Below are positions 25,139-34,196 of a stretch of DNA of 64,000 bases, piece after piece. Every line of letters begins with the position of its first letter. Position 1 is the first letter of the stretch. The position numbers were made by a program, and so were the translations under genes. The stretch is taken from positions 1-64,000 of the forward strand of contig CACZGH010000016.1 of the NCBI GenBank assembly GCA_902780635.1, read 5' to 3'. The notes under the pieces were generated by a model. The model worked only from the letters and a program-made list of their open reading frames with translations, was not told where the DNA came from and ran no database searches. This stretch comes from an uncultured Prevotellaceae bacterium. GTDB taxonomy: Bacteria; Bacteroidota; Bacteroidia; Bacteroidales; Bacteroidaceae.

Positions 25139-26008
25139 TTAAATTGTGAAAACAAGTGTCACCCAGTTGCCTTTTTGGTGAGTGGAGAGCAGGGTCAGCC
25201 CTGTCTCGCTGGCATGGGTCACCAGAACCGGAGCGTCTTCCTCATAAAAACCGCTGATGATGAGCAGCCCTCCTCTGGTCATCACTTCACGCAGTGCGGG
25301 GATGTCGGCCAACAGGATGTTGCGGTTGATATTGGCAACAATGACATCAAACATGCCGCTGACGTGAGACAGAACGTGAATGTCCCCGTGCAGCACAGTG
25401 ATGTTGTCCACTCCATTGAGCTGGGCATTGTGTGTGGTGTTTTCCACGCACCATTCGTCGATGTCGTAGGCCACGATGTCCGAGGCTCCCGCTTTGGAGG
25501 CCACAATAGAGAGGATGCCGGTGCCACAGCCGCAGTCAAGGACACGCTTGGAGGTGAGGTCGGTGGTGAGCAACTGCTCTACGACCATCTGGGTGGTCTC
25601 ATGGGTGCCAGAGCCAAAAGCCATCCGGGCGTCGATGACGATGTCGATGTCGTGGGGCGTTGTCTCATCTATGGGATGTATCGTGTCGTGGATAATGCAC
25701 TTGCCGGCTATCTCTATCGGGTCAAAACCGTTCTCTTCCCATGCCTCGTTCCAGTCTTTGTTTTCTACTTCCTCTATCTGGTATGACACGGTCACCCCAC
25801 TGACAGGGAACTCTTTCATGCTTTCGTCAAGCGCGTGACGGTCGAGATGGTCTTCCTGTACATAACCGATGATGCCATCAGGCGTGTCTTCAAACGACTC
25901 AAATCCCGCTTCGGCCGCGAGACCTGCTATGATGTCACGGATGGTCTGCATCAAATCGTCAGAGACAGGGGCACTTTCGACAGTAAATGTAGATTTGAAA
26001 TACTGCAT
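25139..26008 (-). CDS. prmA: Ribosomal protein L11 methyltransferase
   Basis: The 289-residue SAM-dependent methyltransferase modifies ribosomal protein L11. Motifs are MAFGSGTHETTQM (PrmA signature), VLDCGCGTGILSIVASKAGA (SAM loop, quoted to 20 residues), VANINRNILL (the NPxY-like site) and GLLIISGFYE. Length is normal. It faces the Tyr/Trp-rich gene across a divergent promoter region that holds an inverted repeat. Confidence 0.93.
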   Translation of the reverse strand: MQYFKSTFTVESAPVSDDLMQTIRDIIAGLAAEAGFESFEDTPDGIIGYVQEDHLDRHALDESMKEFPVSGVTVSYQIEEVENKDWNEAWEENGFDPIEIAGKCIIHDTIHPIDETTPHDIDIVIDARMAFGSGTHETTQMVVEQLLTTDLTSKRVLDCGCGTGILSIVASKAGASDIVAYDIDEWCVENTTHNAQLNGVDNITVLHGDIHVLSHVSGMFDVIVANINRNILLADIPALREVMTRGGLLIISGFYEEDAPVLVTHASETGLTLLSTHQKGNWVTLVFTI

Positions 26009-26037
26009 AGCGACGTCTATTTAATGTATTTATGGTG

Positions 26038-26118
26038 CAAAATTATAAAAAATAGGGAAAAACCTATCATGGTTTAGGGTTTTTCCGTAATTTTGCACAG
26101 AAAGTTGCACTATTTTTG
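26038..26118. promoter_or_regulatory. Divergent promoter region with inverted repeat (prmA / Tyr-Trp-rich gene)
   Basis: The minus strand -7 TAATTTTG lies at 26038-26045. The plus strand has TAATTTTG at 26088-26095 and TATTTTTG at 26111-26118. Between them a 9-bp perfect inverted repeat (GGAAAAACC at 26056-26064, GGTTTTTCC at 26078-26086) could be an operator. Confidence 0.55.
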
Positions 26119-26139
26119 CATCGTACTTAAAAGACCTAA

Positions 26140-27177
26140 ATGAATAGAGATATGAAAAAGCTGTTTTTACTTACATTGATGGTAATTGCTTTACCATTGT
26201 CCTTGTTGGCACAAGACGATATGTACTTCGTGCCTTCGAAGTCTGCAAAGACCAAAAGCTCTGCGGCAGAAAGTCGGCCAGTGGATGGCCCGGTATATTA
26301 CCGTGGGAGAAATGTGAGTGTCGATGAGTACAACCGTCGTCACATGCGAAGCTCTTACGAGAAGATCGGCACCGACTCTGTGGGTAATGACATCATCGAG
26401 TTCACTGCAGGAGACGGGGTCTATCCTGAGAATGACACGATCTATATCGACAAGTATCTGGAGGACGACAAGGACTTCCGCTACAGTACACGCATGGGCC
26501 GTTTCGACGGATTCTATGGCTGGTACGACCCGTTCTTCCGTGGATACTGGGGATGGGGACGTTATCCCTACAGATATTATGGTTGGTATGACCCCTGGTA
26601 CGATCCTTGGTACTATGGCTGGTACGATCCTTGGTATTACGGCTGGTATGACTGGTATTGGTATTCCCCATGGTATTATACTTCTTATTATTACTATGGC
26701 CCCGGATATTATCATGGTGGATATGTCTATCCCGATGCCACCAAGCGTCCGGACAATACAGGCAGAGGATACGCCGTTTCAACAGGACGTGGATATACGG
26801 CCGCTAATAATGGTTACTTTGGAGGCAGGGGGCTCACTGGCGGCAGATCTTCTGCGATGTCGTCAGGTTCGGGCAGCCGCACCACCTATACCAACAACTC
26901 TTCGGCCTACAGGCCAGGATTCGGTGGCAACCGCTCCACAGCTACGACACGTACTACTTCCAGCAGTAGGTCATATACCCCAAGGTCCAGCAGCTCATCA
27001 TCCTATAGCGGTCCCTCTTATAGCGGCTCGTCTTCCAGAGGCAGCTCCTATAGTGGCGGAGGCAGCTTCGGCGGCGGAGGCAGTCGCTCGGGCGGTGGCT
27101 TCAGCGGCGGAGGCAGCACAGGTGGCGGCAGTCGTTCTGGAGGCGGCGGAGGCGGCGGTTTTGGTGGACGCCGGTAA
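26140..27177 (+). CDS. Secreted Tyr/Trp-rich and Gly/Ser-rich low-complexity protein
   Basis: The 345-residue protein begins with a signal peptide (MKKLFLLTLMVIALPLSLLA, then QDD). Residues about 125-205 are an aromatic tract built on the unit GWYDPWY, with long runs of Tyr and Trp. Residues about 220-345 are Gly/Ser/Arg-rich and end in a run of Gly and RR. No catalytic domain is seen. A surface, adhesive or structural role is only a guess. The next gene, a FadL-type barrel, starts 58 bases later and could share the transcript. The internal ATG at 26152 is an equally good start. Confidence 0.7.
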   Translation: MNRDMKKLFLLTLMVIALPLSLLAQDDMYFVPSKSAKTKSSAAESRPVDGPVYYRGRNVSVDEYNRRHMRSSYEKIGTDSVGNDIIEFTAGDGVYPENDTIYIDKYLEDDKDFRYSTRMGRFDGFYGWYDPFFRGYWGWGRYPYRYYGWYDPWYDPWYYGWYDPWYYGWYDWYWYSPWYYTSYYYYGPGYYHGGYVYPDATKRPDNTGRGYAVSTGRGYTAANNGYFGGRGLTGGRSSAMSSGSGSRTTYTNNSSAYRPGFGGNRSTATTRTTSSSRSYTPRSSSSSSYSGPSYSGSSSRGSSYSGGGSFGGGGSRSGGGFSGGGSTGGGSRSGGGGGGGFGGRR

Positions 27178-27235
27178 AATCCACCATGCATGTTATAGCA
27201 AATGTTGAATACGAATTAAAGTTAATGTTACAGAT

Positions 27236-28801
27236 ATGAAAACGAGACACATCTTTTTGATCAGTCTTCTTCTGACAGGTGTTCAAGCCATGGCTCAGGA
27301 GACATACGAGAATGCTACAGTGGCCACACAGGATCTTAACGGTACGGCGAGATATGTGGGCATGGGCGGTGCGTTGGACGCACTTGGTGCCGACATCTCC
27401 ACCATCAGCAGCAATCCGGCTGGCATAGGTCTGTTCCGCAGAAATCATGCGGATTTGTCCTTCGGCATGGTGTCTCAGCAAGATGCCGCCGACTATTCAA
27501 GGGGCAACAAGACCAATATGAGTTTCGACCAGGTGGGCTTCGTCTATTCCAAGCGCAGTGGTGAGAGATCTTTCGTCAATGTGGGCTTCAACTATCATAA
27601 GAGCCGCAATTTTGACTATATCTTATCCGCTGCAGGCGGGCTGAAAAATGCCTCACAAAATAAGTTAACGTATGCCAAGTTATGGAATAACCTGCTTTAT
27701 CGTCCAGGCTTTGATGAGGGCACGTTCGATTTGGACAATCCTTACTCCTCCTGCAATCAGCTCGACGATATCTATATGCGCAATCTGCTCTATGCCGCCG
27801 GCGATGGCAATGCCTATTTTTATGAGGCCAACGGCTATGCTTTCGACAGGGCGCAAAAAGGCTATGTAGGTGAATATGACTTCAACCTCAGTGGCAATAT
27901 CAACGATCAGGTTTATCTCGGAATCACTTTCGGAATTTATGATGTGCATTACAGACATGCCACAGACTATTCTGAATCTATGAATTCAAATCCAGAGAAT
28001 ATCAACAATCTCTTTGTCTATGACTCGCGCAAAATATCCGGTCAGGGCTTTGATGTCAAAGTTGGCGCCATTTTCCGCCCCATCGAGGACTCGCCCTTCC
28101 GTTTCGGTGTGAGCATCGCCACTCCTACCTTCTATGACCTGAAGACGAAAAACTATACCGAGATCTCCGATGGAGCTTATACGGCATACGCCGACGACAG
28201 CTACTCCTTCAAATTCTATACACCATGGAAGTTTGGACTGAGTATGGGTCATACGATTGGCAACATGGTGGCCATCGGTGCTGGCTATGAATATGCCGAT
28301 TACAGCAGTATGGACACGCGTGTCAAGACCGGAGGCTATTATGACTACTACTGGGGTGTCGACTATGAGGACAGTGAGAGCGATGAGTTGATGAACGAGC
28401 ACACCAAAAATACATTGAAAGGTGTCAGCACCCTGAAGATCGGTGCCGAGGTGAAGCCCACCCCCGAACTGGCTATCCGTGCGGGCTACAACTATGTGTC
28501 GCCCATGTACAACAAAGATGGCTATAAAGATGGCACCATCGACTCACCGGGTTCCTATTATTCATCTGCCACTGACTATACCAACTGGGATGCCACCAAC
28601 CGCTTCACCTGTGGTGTGGGCTATCAGGTAGGCAAGCTCAATCTCGACCTCACATACCAGTATTCATCCACACAAGGACATTTCAGCCCATTCATGAGCT
28701 ATATAGACAAAGGATACAGCGACTTGGACAATGTGGTGGACGAGCAGAAAGTTGACAACAAACGTCATCAATTGCTATTCACTCTGGGCTATTCATTCTA
28801 A
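27236..28801 (+). CDS. FadL/OmpP1-type outer-membrane transport protein
   Basis: The 521-residue protein has a signal peptide (cleavage near AMAQE, residue 21). The early GTARYVGMGGALDALGADISTISSNPAGIG region (about 37-66, seen in parts) is the FadL-family plug signature. Alternating beta strands follow, ending in LLFTLGYSF with a terminal Phe, the usual barrel end. It is likely an outer-membrane channel for hydrophobic molecules. Bacteroidales copies are often mislabelled 'hemin receptor', with no haem evidence here. Confidence 0.8.
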   Translation: MKTRHIFLISLLLTGVQAMAQETYENATVATQDLNGTARYVGMGGALDALGADISTISSNPAGIGLFRRNHADLSFGMVSQQDAADYSRGNKTNMSFDQVGFVYSKRSGERSFVNVGFNYHKSRNFDYILSAAGGLKNASQNKLTYAKLWNNLLYRPGFDEGTFDLDNPYSSCNQLDDIYMRNLLYAAGDGNAYFYEANGYAFDRAQKGYVGEYDFNLSGNINDQVYLGITFGIYDVHYRHATDYSESMNSNPENINNLFVYDSRKISGQGFDVKVGAIFRPIEDSPFRFGVSIATPTFYDLKTKNYTEISDGAYTAYADDSYSFKFYTPWKFGLSMGHTIGNMVAIGAGYEYADYSSMDTRVKTGGYYDYYWGVDYEDSESDELMNEHTKNTLKGVSTLKIGAEVKPTPELAIRAGYNYVSPMYNKDGYKDGTIDSPGSYYSSATDYTNWDATNRFTCGVGYQVGKLNLDLTYQYSSTQGHFSPFMSYIDKGYSDLDNVVDEQKVDNKRHQLLFTLGYSF

Positions 28802-28865
28802 AAAGGAAACGGATTTTACAATTAAAGAAAAATAACATATTTTAGGCGGATTCCACCCAAGAAAA

Positions 28866-29025
28866 TTTGGAAAATCCAAATGAAATCAGTATTTTTGCAG
28901 CATCCCATCAGGATCAAGTAAAAATGAAATGTAAGGAGGAAAAGGAATAGATTAGTTTTTTTAGTGGTTAATTTAGTTTTAGTAAGTATGTTGAGAGCTT
29001 GTCGTGAGACAAGCTCTCATTTTTT
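28866..29025 (+). ncRNA. Candidate small RNA (orphan promoter-terminator unit)
   Basis: TTTG at 28866-28869, 20 bases, then TATTTTTG at 28890-28897 form a full promoter with no gene behind it. An 11-bp perfect hairpin (28993-29003 with 29008-29018, loop GTGA) followed by six T ends the unit. The predicted transcript is about 120 bases from near 28904. The only open frame in it is MKCKEEKE at 28924, eight codons long. A regulatory RNA or a leader-type peptide is inferred. Confidence 0.5.
28993..29025 (+). terminator. Strong rho-independent terminator
   Basis: GAGAGCTTGTC pairs perfectly with GACAAGCTCTC across GTGA, followed by ATTTTTT. The T-run is on the plus strand only, so it serves rightward transcripts although the next gene reads leftward. 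Confidence 0.88.
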
Positions 29026-29030
29026 CACCG

Positions 29031-29831
29031 TTATTCATCCTCGTAATCATCGGAGATCTCTTCGGCCTCCAGATTCAGGTCTTCGGGTTCGGTATCAAAG
29101 GTCGTGCGGTAACTTTCCTCTGTCAGCTTGTCCTCGTCGAACTCATCGTCATCCTCGTCCAGGTCGTTGTAGTGGTCCTCCACTTCTTCCAGATCTTCAT
29201 TATCCTCGGGATTATCCAAATCTTCTTCTTCAAACTTCATGCGAGGCTTCTCCATCTCAGGCTTTTCTTTGGCGAAGATGGCTTCCACCCACAGGCCCTT
29301 GGCTATCTCGAGAACTTCAAAACCGTCGGCCACCTTCTTCTCATACATGCTTCCTGGCTTGCGGAGACGGTCTTTGGGCAGGGTGGTGGTGCTGATGTCA
29401 AAACCACTGGTGATGATATCTTGGATGCTTTGTGACAGACTGTCCCATCCTCCGCCAAAGTTGCGGTCGATGACTTCGAGCAATTTCGATGTGGAGATAT
29501 GGCGGATATTCTCATAGGTCAGGTCGGTCACCCGCAGGATGGGGCGTTTCTTGACAGCCCATTTCACCTTGTTGTTCTCATCCATTTTCACCTGGCCCAC
29601 TTTAAATCCACGTGCCTCATATTTTTTGATGACTTCAGGTTTGTCCACTTTCACCTCTTCCAGGTCAAAGGCACTCTTGATGATGTCGATGTAGTGACGG
29701 GCGTTGTCTTTCATGTCAGAGTCTTTTTCGGCCGCCTCCCATATCCTGAAGATGTCGTTTTCCTGGCAGTCCCAGATGTTGCTTTTGTTGAGGGTCTTTA
29801 AGGTCAGTGTTTTTTTCTCTTTCTTTTTCAT
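29031..29831 (-). CDS. Hypothetical protein with long acidic tail
   Basis: The 266-residue cytoplasmic protein has a basic start (MKKKEKKTLTLKTLNKS), a mixed middle (about 20-185) and a C-terminal ~75 residues that are mostly Asp and Glu. Acidic tails of this kind occur in proteins that bind basic partners such as histone-like proteins or ribosomal proteins, but no domain is recognised here. A -7 element (TATTTTTG on the minus strand, 29918-29925) lies about 85 bases upstream, divergent from the rarA promoter. Confidence 0.65.
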   Translation of the reverse strand: MKKKEKKTLTLKTLNKSNIWDCQENDIFRIWEAAEKDSDMKDNARHYIDIIKSAFDLEEVKVDKPEVIKKYEARGFKVGQVKMDENNKVKWAVKKRPILRVTDLTYENIRHISTSKLLEVIDRNFGGGWDSLSQSIQDIITSGFDISTTTLPKDRLRKPGSMYEKKVADGFEVLEIAKGLWVEAIFAKEKPEMEKPRMKFEEEDLDNPEDNEDLEEVEDHYNDLDEDDDEFDEDKLTEESYRTTFDTEPEDLNLEAEEISDDYEDE

Positions 29832-29941
29832 GTTGTTTTATGGTTTGTTCCAATGATCCAAAAATCTGAATGATGTTGGAAGCTGTTGTTACATGGTTTG
29901 AATTATTGATTGCGTTGCAAAAATAAATACTTTATCTCTTA

Positions 29942-29976
29942 TTTGCAAGAAAAATGTGTTTTTTTGTTTATCTTTG
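29942..29976 (+). promoter_or_regulatory. Promoter of rarA
   Basis: TTTG at 29942-29945, 23 bases, then TATCTTTG at 29969-29976. It lies downstream of the longest-frame start codon at 29910 and so shows that rarA begins at the later ATG, 30036. Confidence 0.7.
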
Positions 29977-30035
29977 TGCCATCTTTGCAAAACGTGGCGC
30001 TAGCACCATATCACTTCCCTAAAACCTATAGCTTT

Positions 30036-31313
30036 ATGGCAGAACCGTTGGCAGAAAGAATGAGACCTCACAGTCTTGATGAGTATATCGGGCAGCAACA
30101 TCTGGTCGGTGAGGGAGCTGTACTCAGAAAAATGATTGATTCTGGGCGTATCTCGTCGTTCATTCTTTGGGGGCCTCCAGGGGTGGGCAAGACGACACTT
30201 GCACAGATCATCGCCCATCAGCTCGCTACTCCTTTCTATACGCTAAGTGCCGTCACCAGCGGTGTCAAGGATGTGAGAGAGGTCATCGACAAGGCCAAGA
30301 AAGGCCGGTTTTTCAATGCAGCTTCACCCATTCTCTTCATCGATGAGATACACCGGTTTAGCAAGAGCCAGCAAGACTCTCTGCTCGGAGCGGTGGAGAA
30401 GGGTGTGGTCACCCTCATCGGTGCCACGACAGAGAATCCCTCTTTTGAGGTGATCAGACCCCTGCTCTCACGGTGTCAGCTGTATGTACTGAAGCCCCTA
30501 GAGAAAGACGACTTAATGGTCCTCTTGCAGCGTGCTGTCAGCAAGGACGTAATCCTCTCCAAACGTCACATCACCCTTCAGGAGACCGGTGCCATCATGC
30601 GCTACAGTGGTGGAGACGCCAGGAAATTGCTCAACATCCTTGAATTGGTGGTCGAGGCTGATGATACCGATGAAGTGGTCATCACCGACCGGCTGGTGGA
30701 GGACCGCTTGCAGCAAAACCCACTGGCATATGACAAAGAAGGTGAGATGCACTACGACATCATCTCCGCTTTCATCAAGAGCATCCGTGGCAGCGACCCC
30801 GACGCCGCCTTGTATTGGATGGCCAGGATGATAGAGGGTGGCGAAGACCCGCAGTTTATCGCACGCCGTATGGTCATCAGTGCGGCGGAGGACATCGGAC
30901 TGGCCAATCCTAATGCTCTGTTGCTTGCCAATGCTGCTTTCGATACCGTGATGAAGATTGGATGGCCCGAGGGGCGCATCCCCCTTGCAGAGACCGCGGT
31001 CTATCTGGCGACAAGTCCTAAGAGCAACTCGGCCTACTTAGGCATCGATGCCGCCTTGGCCCTCGTGAGGCAGACAGGCAACCAGCCAGTGCCACTGCAT
31101 CTGCGCAACGCTCCCACTCAGCTGATGAAAGAACTGGGTTATCACGACGGTTACAAATATTCGCATGACTATCCCGGGCACTTCGTCGTGCAGCAGTATC
31201 TGCCCGACAGCCTGCAAAACACTCGTCTGTGGCATGCGCAGCATTCGCCATCCGAGGAAAAGTTATATCAAAATATGCTCCGCTGTTGGGGCGACAGATA
31301 CAAAGAATCATGA
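30036..31313 (+). CDS. rarA: Replication-associated recombination protein A
   Basis: The 425-residue AAA+ ATPase acts at stalled replication forks. Motifs are WGPPGVGKTT (Walker A), LFIDEIHRF (Walker B), GATTENPSF (sensor 1) and YSGGDARKLLN (sensor 2). The MgsA C-terminal tetramerisation region holds the MARMIEGGEDP motif. The open frame could begin at 29910, but the promoter at 29942-29976 puts the real start at 30036 (MAEPLAERMRP). Its stop overlaps the dehydrogenase start by 4 bases. Confidence 0.93.
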   Translation: MAEPLAERMRPHSLDEYIGQQHLVGEGAVLRKMIDSGRISSFILWGPPGVGKTTLAQIIAHQLATPFYTLSAVTSGVKDVREVIDKAKKGRFFNAASPILFIDEIHRFSKSQQDSLLGAVEKGVVTLIGATTENPSFEVIRPLLSRCQLYVLKPLEKDDLMVLLQRAVSKDVILSKRHITLQETGAIMRYSGGDARKLLNILELVVEADDTDEVVITDRLVEDRLQQNPLAYDKEGEMHYDIISAFIKSIRGSDPDAALYWMARMIEGGEDPQFIARRMVISAAEDIGLANPNALLLANAAFDTVMKIGWPEGRIPLAETAVYLATSPKSNSAYLGIDAALALVRQTGNQPVPLHLRNAPTQLMKELGYHDGYKYSHDYPGHFVVQQYLPDSLQNTRLWHAQHSPSEEKLYQNMLRCWGDRYKES

Positions 31314-32275
31314 TGAAAATAGTAATTCTTGACGGATATAGTGTCAATCCTGGCGATATGTCGTGGGATGGGCTGAAAGACCTGTGCCAGGTCACGGTCT
31401 ATGACCGCACGCTTCCCGAAGAAGTGGTAGCGCGTGCCAGCGACTGTGAGATGGTGCTCACCAACAAAGTGGTGCTGGACAAAAAACAACTCGACGCGCT
31501 GCCTCGCCTCCAATATATTGGGGTGTTGGCCACAGGCTACAATGTGATCGACATCGCCGAGACGGAACGTAGAGGCATCGTCGTGACCAATATCCCCGCC
31601 TATAGCACCGACAGTGTCGCACAGATGGCTTTCGCACACATCCTCCATATCACCAACAGGGTGGGCGACTATGCCCGTCATAACAGGGCAGGAAGATGGG
31701 ATCGTAATCCCGACTTCTGCTATTGGGATGAACCGCTCACCGAATTGGCAGGCAAAACCTTGGGCATCATAGGTCTTGGCACCATCGGCAAGAAAGTGGC
31801 TCAGATAGCACAGGCTATGGGGATGAGTGTACTGGCCTTGACCAGCAAAAGCGCGGCTGACCTGCCCAGTGGAATACAAAAAGCCACCCTGGACGACTTG
31901 TTTGCCCACTCCGACATCCTCACGCTGCACTGTCCACTTACGGAGACGACTCGTGAGATGATCAACAAAGACAGTCTTGTCAAGATGAAAAGGGGTGCCA
32001 TCCTGATCAATACGGGGCGCGGCCCATTGGTCAACGAGCAGGATGTCGCTCAGGCGCTCCAGACGGGGCAATTGGCTGCTTATGGAGCTGACGTGTTGTG
32101 TCAGGAGCCACCTATAGGTCATTCACCGCTCTTGGATATGCCCAACGCTTTTATCACACCCCATATCGCATGGGCCACCGTGGAGGCTCGACAAAGGCTC
32201 ATCGAAATCGCTGTTGACAATGTGAGGGCTTTCATTCAAGGCCATCCTGTCAATCAGGTGAATGGCATTCGTTGA
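31310..32275 (+). CDS. D-2-hydroxyacid dehydrogenase (NAD-binding)
   Basis: The 321-residue enzyme belongs to the glycerate/hydroxypyruvate/phosphoglycerate dehydrogenase family. The Rossmann motif GLGTIGKKVAQ, NTGRGPLV with the catalytic Arg, DVLCQEPP with the Glu and PHIAWAT with the His are all present. The substrate cannot be read from sequence; glycerate or hydroxypyruvate is typical. Its start (ATGATG at 31310) overlaps the rarA stop, implying coupled translation, though no shared function is obvious. Confidence 0.88.
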   Translation: MMKIVILDGYSVNPGDMSWDGLKDLCQVTVYDRTLPEEVVARASDCEMVLTNKVVLDKKQLDALPRLQYIGVLATGYNVIDIAETERRGIVVTNIPAYSTDSVAQMAFAHILHITNRVGDYARHNRAGRWDRNPDFCYWDEPLTELAGKTLGIIGLGTIGKKVAQIAQAMGMSVLALTSKSAADLPSGIQKATLDDLFAHSDILTLHCPLTETTREMINKDSLVKMKRGAILINTGRGPLVNEQDVAQALQTGQLAAYGADVLCQEPPIGHSPLLDMPNAFITPHIAWATVEARQRLIEIAVDNVRAFIQGHPVNQVNGIR

Positions 32276-32327
32276 AAATTGAACTTACACTCTATTTACA
32301 TCATTTTATAAAAGTAATAATGTGAAC

Positions 32328-34187
32328 ATGAGAAGAATTTGTTTGTCCATACTCGTGGCAGTGGCTACGAGTGCCACTCTGTATGCAGAGGTCGCTGACA
32401 CGCTATCCTTGCAAGAAGTTGTGGTGACAGGCTCACGCAATGAAGTAGACGTGCGCTATCTTCCGATGACTGTTAATGTCATCGGCCGTGACCAACTGAC
32501 AGAGCAGTATCAGCCCTCAGTATTGCCCACTTTGATGCAGCAGGTGCCAGGACTGATGGTGACCAGCCGTGCGATGATGGGCTACGGCGTGTCGAATGGA
32601 GCTGCCGGAGGCATCAACCTGCGTGGTATCACAGGTGGTGCAGGCCAGTTGTTGGTGCTCATCGACGGCCATCCACAGTATCAGGGCATCTATGGGCATC
32701 CCATCTCTGACAGTTACCAGACGCTGATGGCTGAGCGGGTGGAGGTGCTTCGTGGTCCCGCCTCTGTGCTTTATGGCAGCAATGCGATGGGTGGTGTGCT
32801 CAACATCGTCACACGTCAGCAGCGTCAGGATGGCATCCATACGAGTGTCAACCTCGGAGCCGGCAGTTATGGCACCATTCAGTCGGAAGCGTCCAATCAA
32901 GTGCGAAGCGGGAAGTTCAGCAGCATTGTTTCCGCGCAGTACAACCGTACCGACAACCATCGCCCCCGAATGGGTTTTGAGCAGTATGGTGGATACCTGA
33001 AACTGGGCTATGACCTCAGCGAGCAGTGGAATGCTTATGTAGACGCCAACCTGACGCGTTTCAACAGCAGTTATCCTGGGGCAGAGAACAATCCTCTCTA
33101 CGATGCTGACCAATGGATCACACGGGGTGTGGTGTCAGCCGCACTCGAAAACCACTACGAGCGCACCAGTGGTGCCTTAAGCCTATACACCAATTTCGGC
33201 AGACATAAGATTGACGACGGCACGGCCAATCCTGACCAACCTACTCAGCGCTACTTCCGTTCGAAAGACGCGTTGGCTGGTGTCTCATGGTATCAGAGTG
33301 CACAACTTTTTAAGGGCAACCGCCTCACCCTCGGTGTCGACTACCAGCACATCTACGGCAATGCCTATTATACCTCCAAACAGACGGGTGAGGTGCTTGA
33401 GACCCCCAACAAGCAGAGTGGTAAGTCATACCGCAATGAGATAGCTGGTTATGTCGACTTCCGCCAGGACCTTTTCTCTTGGCTGACCCTTGACGCAGGC
33501 GTCCGTCTCGACCATCACTCGGTGACGGGTACAGAATGGGTGCCACAGGCGGGACTCGTCGTACGCCCGTTGACAACAGGCGAGATCAAGGCGATGGTGG
33601 GCAAAGGTTTCCGCAACCCTACCATGCGCGAGATGTATCTTTACCCACCTTCCAACGAAGAGTTGGAGCCAGAGCGCCTCTGGAACTATGAGTTGTCGTG
33701 GCGGCATCGTGTTGGCTCGTTCAGCTATGGTGCCAACCTCTTCTATATCAAAGGCGACAACATGATTCAGACGGTCAACCGCAAAAATGTAAACACAGGG
33801 GAAATAGAAAATTATGGTGCAGAGATAGAAGCCGGCTGGCGCATTGATAGTCACTGGACGGTCAACACCAACCATTCGTTGTTGCATATGGAGAATCCTG
33901 TCATCGCCGCTCCAACGTATAAAGGATTTCTCGGCGCTGCCTGGCATGACCAGCGATGGAAAGTCAACGCAGGACTGCAATACATCAACGGGCTCTACAC
34001 TGCCGTGGGTGACAATGAACAGCAGGAAGACTTCTGCCTTCTCAACGCCACGGTCAGCTATGCGCTCACACGAGGCCTTACCTTATGGGCACGTGGCGAA
34101 AACCTGCTGGCACAGCGTTATGAGATCAACCTCGGTTACCCCATGCCTCGCGCCACCTTCATGGGAGGCGTCCATCTCAACTTCTAA
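32328..34187 (+). CDS. TonB-dependent outer-membrane receptor
   Basis: The 619-residue protein has a signal peptide (cleavage near LYAEV), then a TonB-box region with TLSLQEVVVTGSR. A plug domain (about 40-155, with NGAAGGINLRGI and VEVLRGPASVLYGSNAMGGVLNIVT, seen in parts) and a 22-strand barrel ending in GGVHLNF follow. It lacks the N-terminal carboxypeptidase-like extension of SusC transporters, so it belongs with the iron/haem/B12 receptors rather than the glycan ones. No SusD, binding protein or ABC gene is adjacent. A GTG six bases upstream is a possible start; ATG is preferred. Confidence 0.88.
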   Translation: MRRICLSILVAVATSATLYAEVADTLSLQEVVVTGSRNEVDVRYLPMTVNVIGRDQLTEQYQPSVLPTLMQQVPGLMVTSRAMMGYGVSNGAAGGINLRGITGGAGQLLVLIDGHPQYQGIYGHPISDSYQTLMAERVEVLRGPASVLYGSNAMGGVLNIVTRQQRQDGIHTSVNLGAGSYGTIQSEASNQVRSGKFSSIVSAQYNRTDNHRPRMGFEQYGGYLKLGYDLSEQWNAYVDANLTRFNSSYPGAENNPLYDADQWITRGVVSAALENHYERTSGALSLYTNFGRHKIDDGTANPDQPTQRYFRSKDALAGVSWYQSAQLFKGNRLTLGVDYQHIYGNAYYTSKQTGEVLETPNKQSGKSYRNEIAGYVDFRQDLFSWLTLDAGVRLDHHSVTGTEWVPQAGLVVRPLTTGEIKAMVGKGFRNPTMREMYLYPPSNEELEPERLWNYELSWRHRVGSFSYGANLFYIKGDNMIQTVNRKNVNTGEIENYGAEIEAGWRIDSHWTVNTNHSLLHMENPVIAAPTYKGFLGAAWHDQRWKVNAGLQYINGLYTAVGDNEQQEDFCLLNATVSYALTRGLTLWARGENLLAQRYEINLGYPMPRATFMGGVHLNF

Positions 34188-34196
34188 ACCTCTCTG

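Noticed and set aside
26318-27208. 296-codon plus-strand frame rich in Ala, Ile and Thr
   Set aside because: It is a shifted frame of the Tyr/Trp-rich gene with no start signal; the signal peptide belongs to the frame starting at 26140.
27236-28801. 'Hemin receptor' as the name for the FadL-type barrel
   Set aside because: No haem-binding motif or iron-regulated context is seen; the FadL plug signature is the only clear evidence.
29910-30035. Upstream extension of rarA
   Set aside because: It contains the rarA promoter, and its peptide (MRCKNKYFISYLQ) has no family match; translation starts at 30036.
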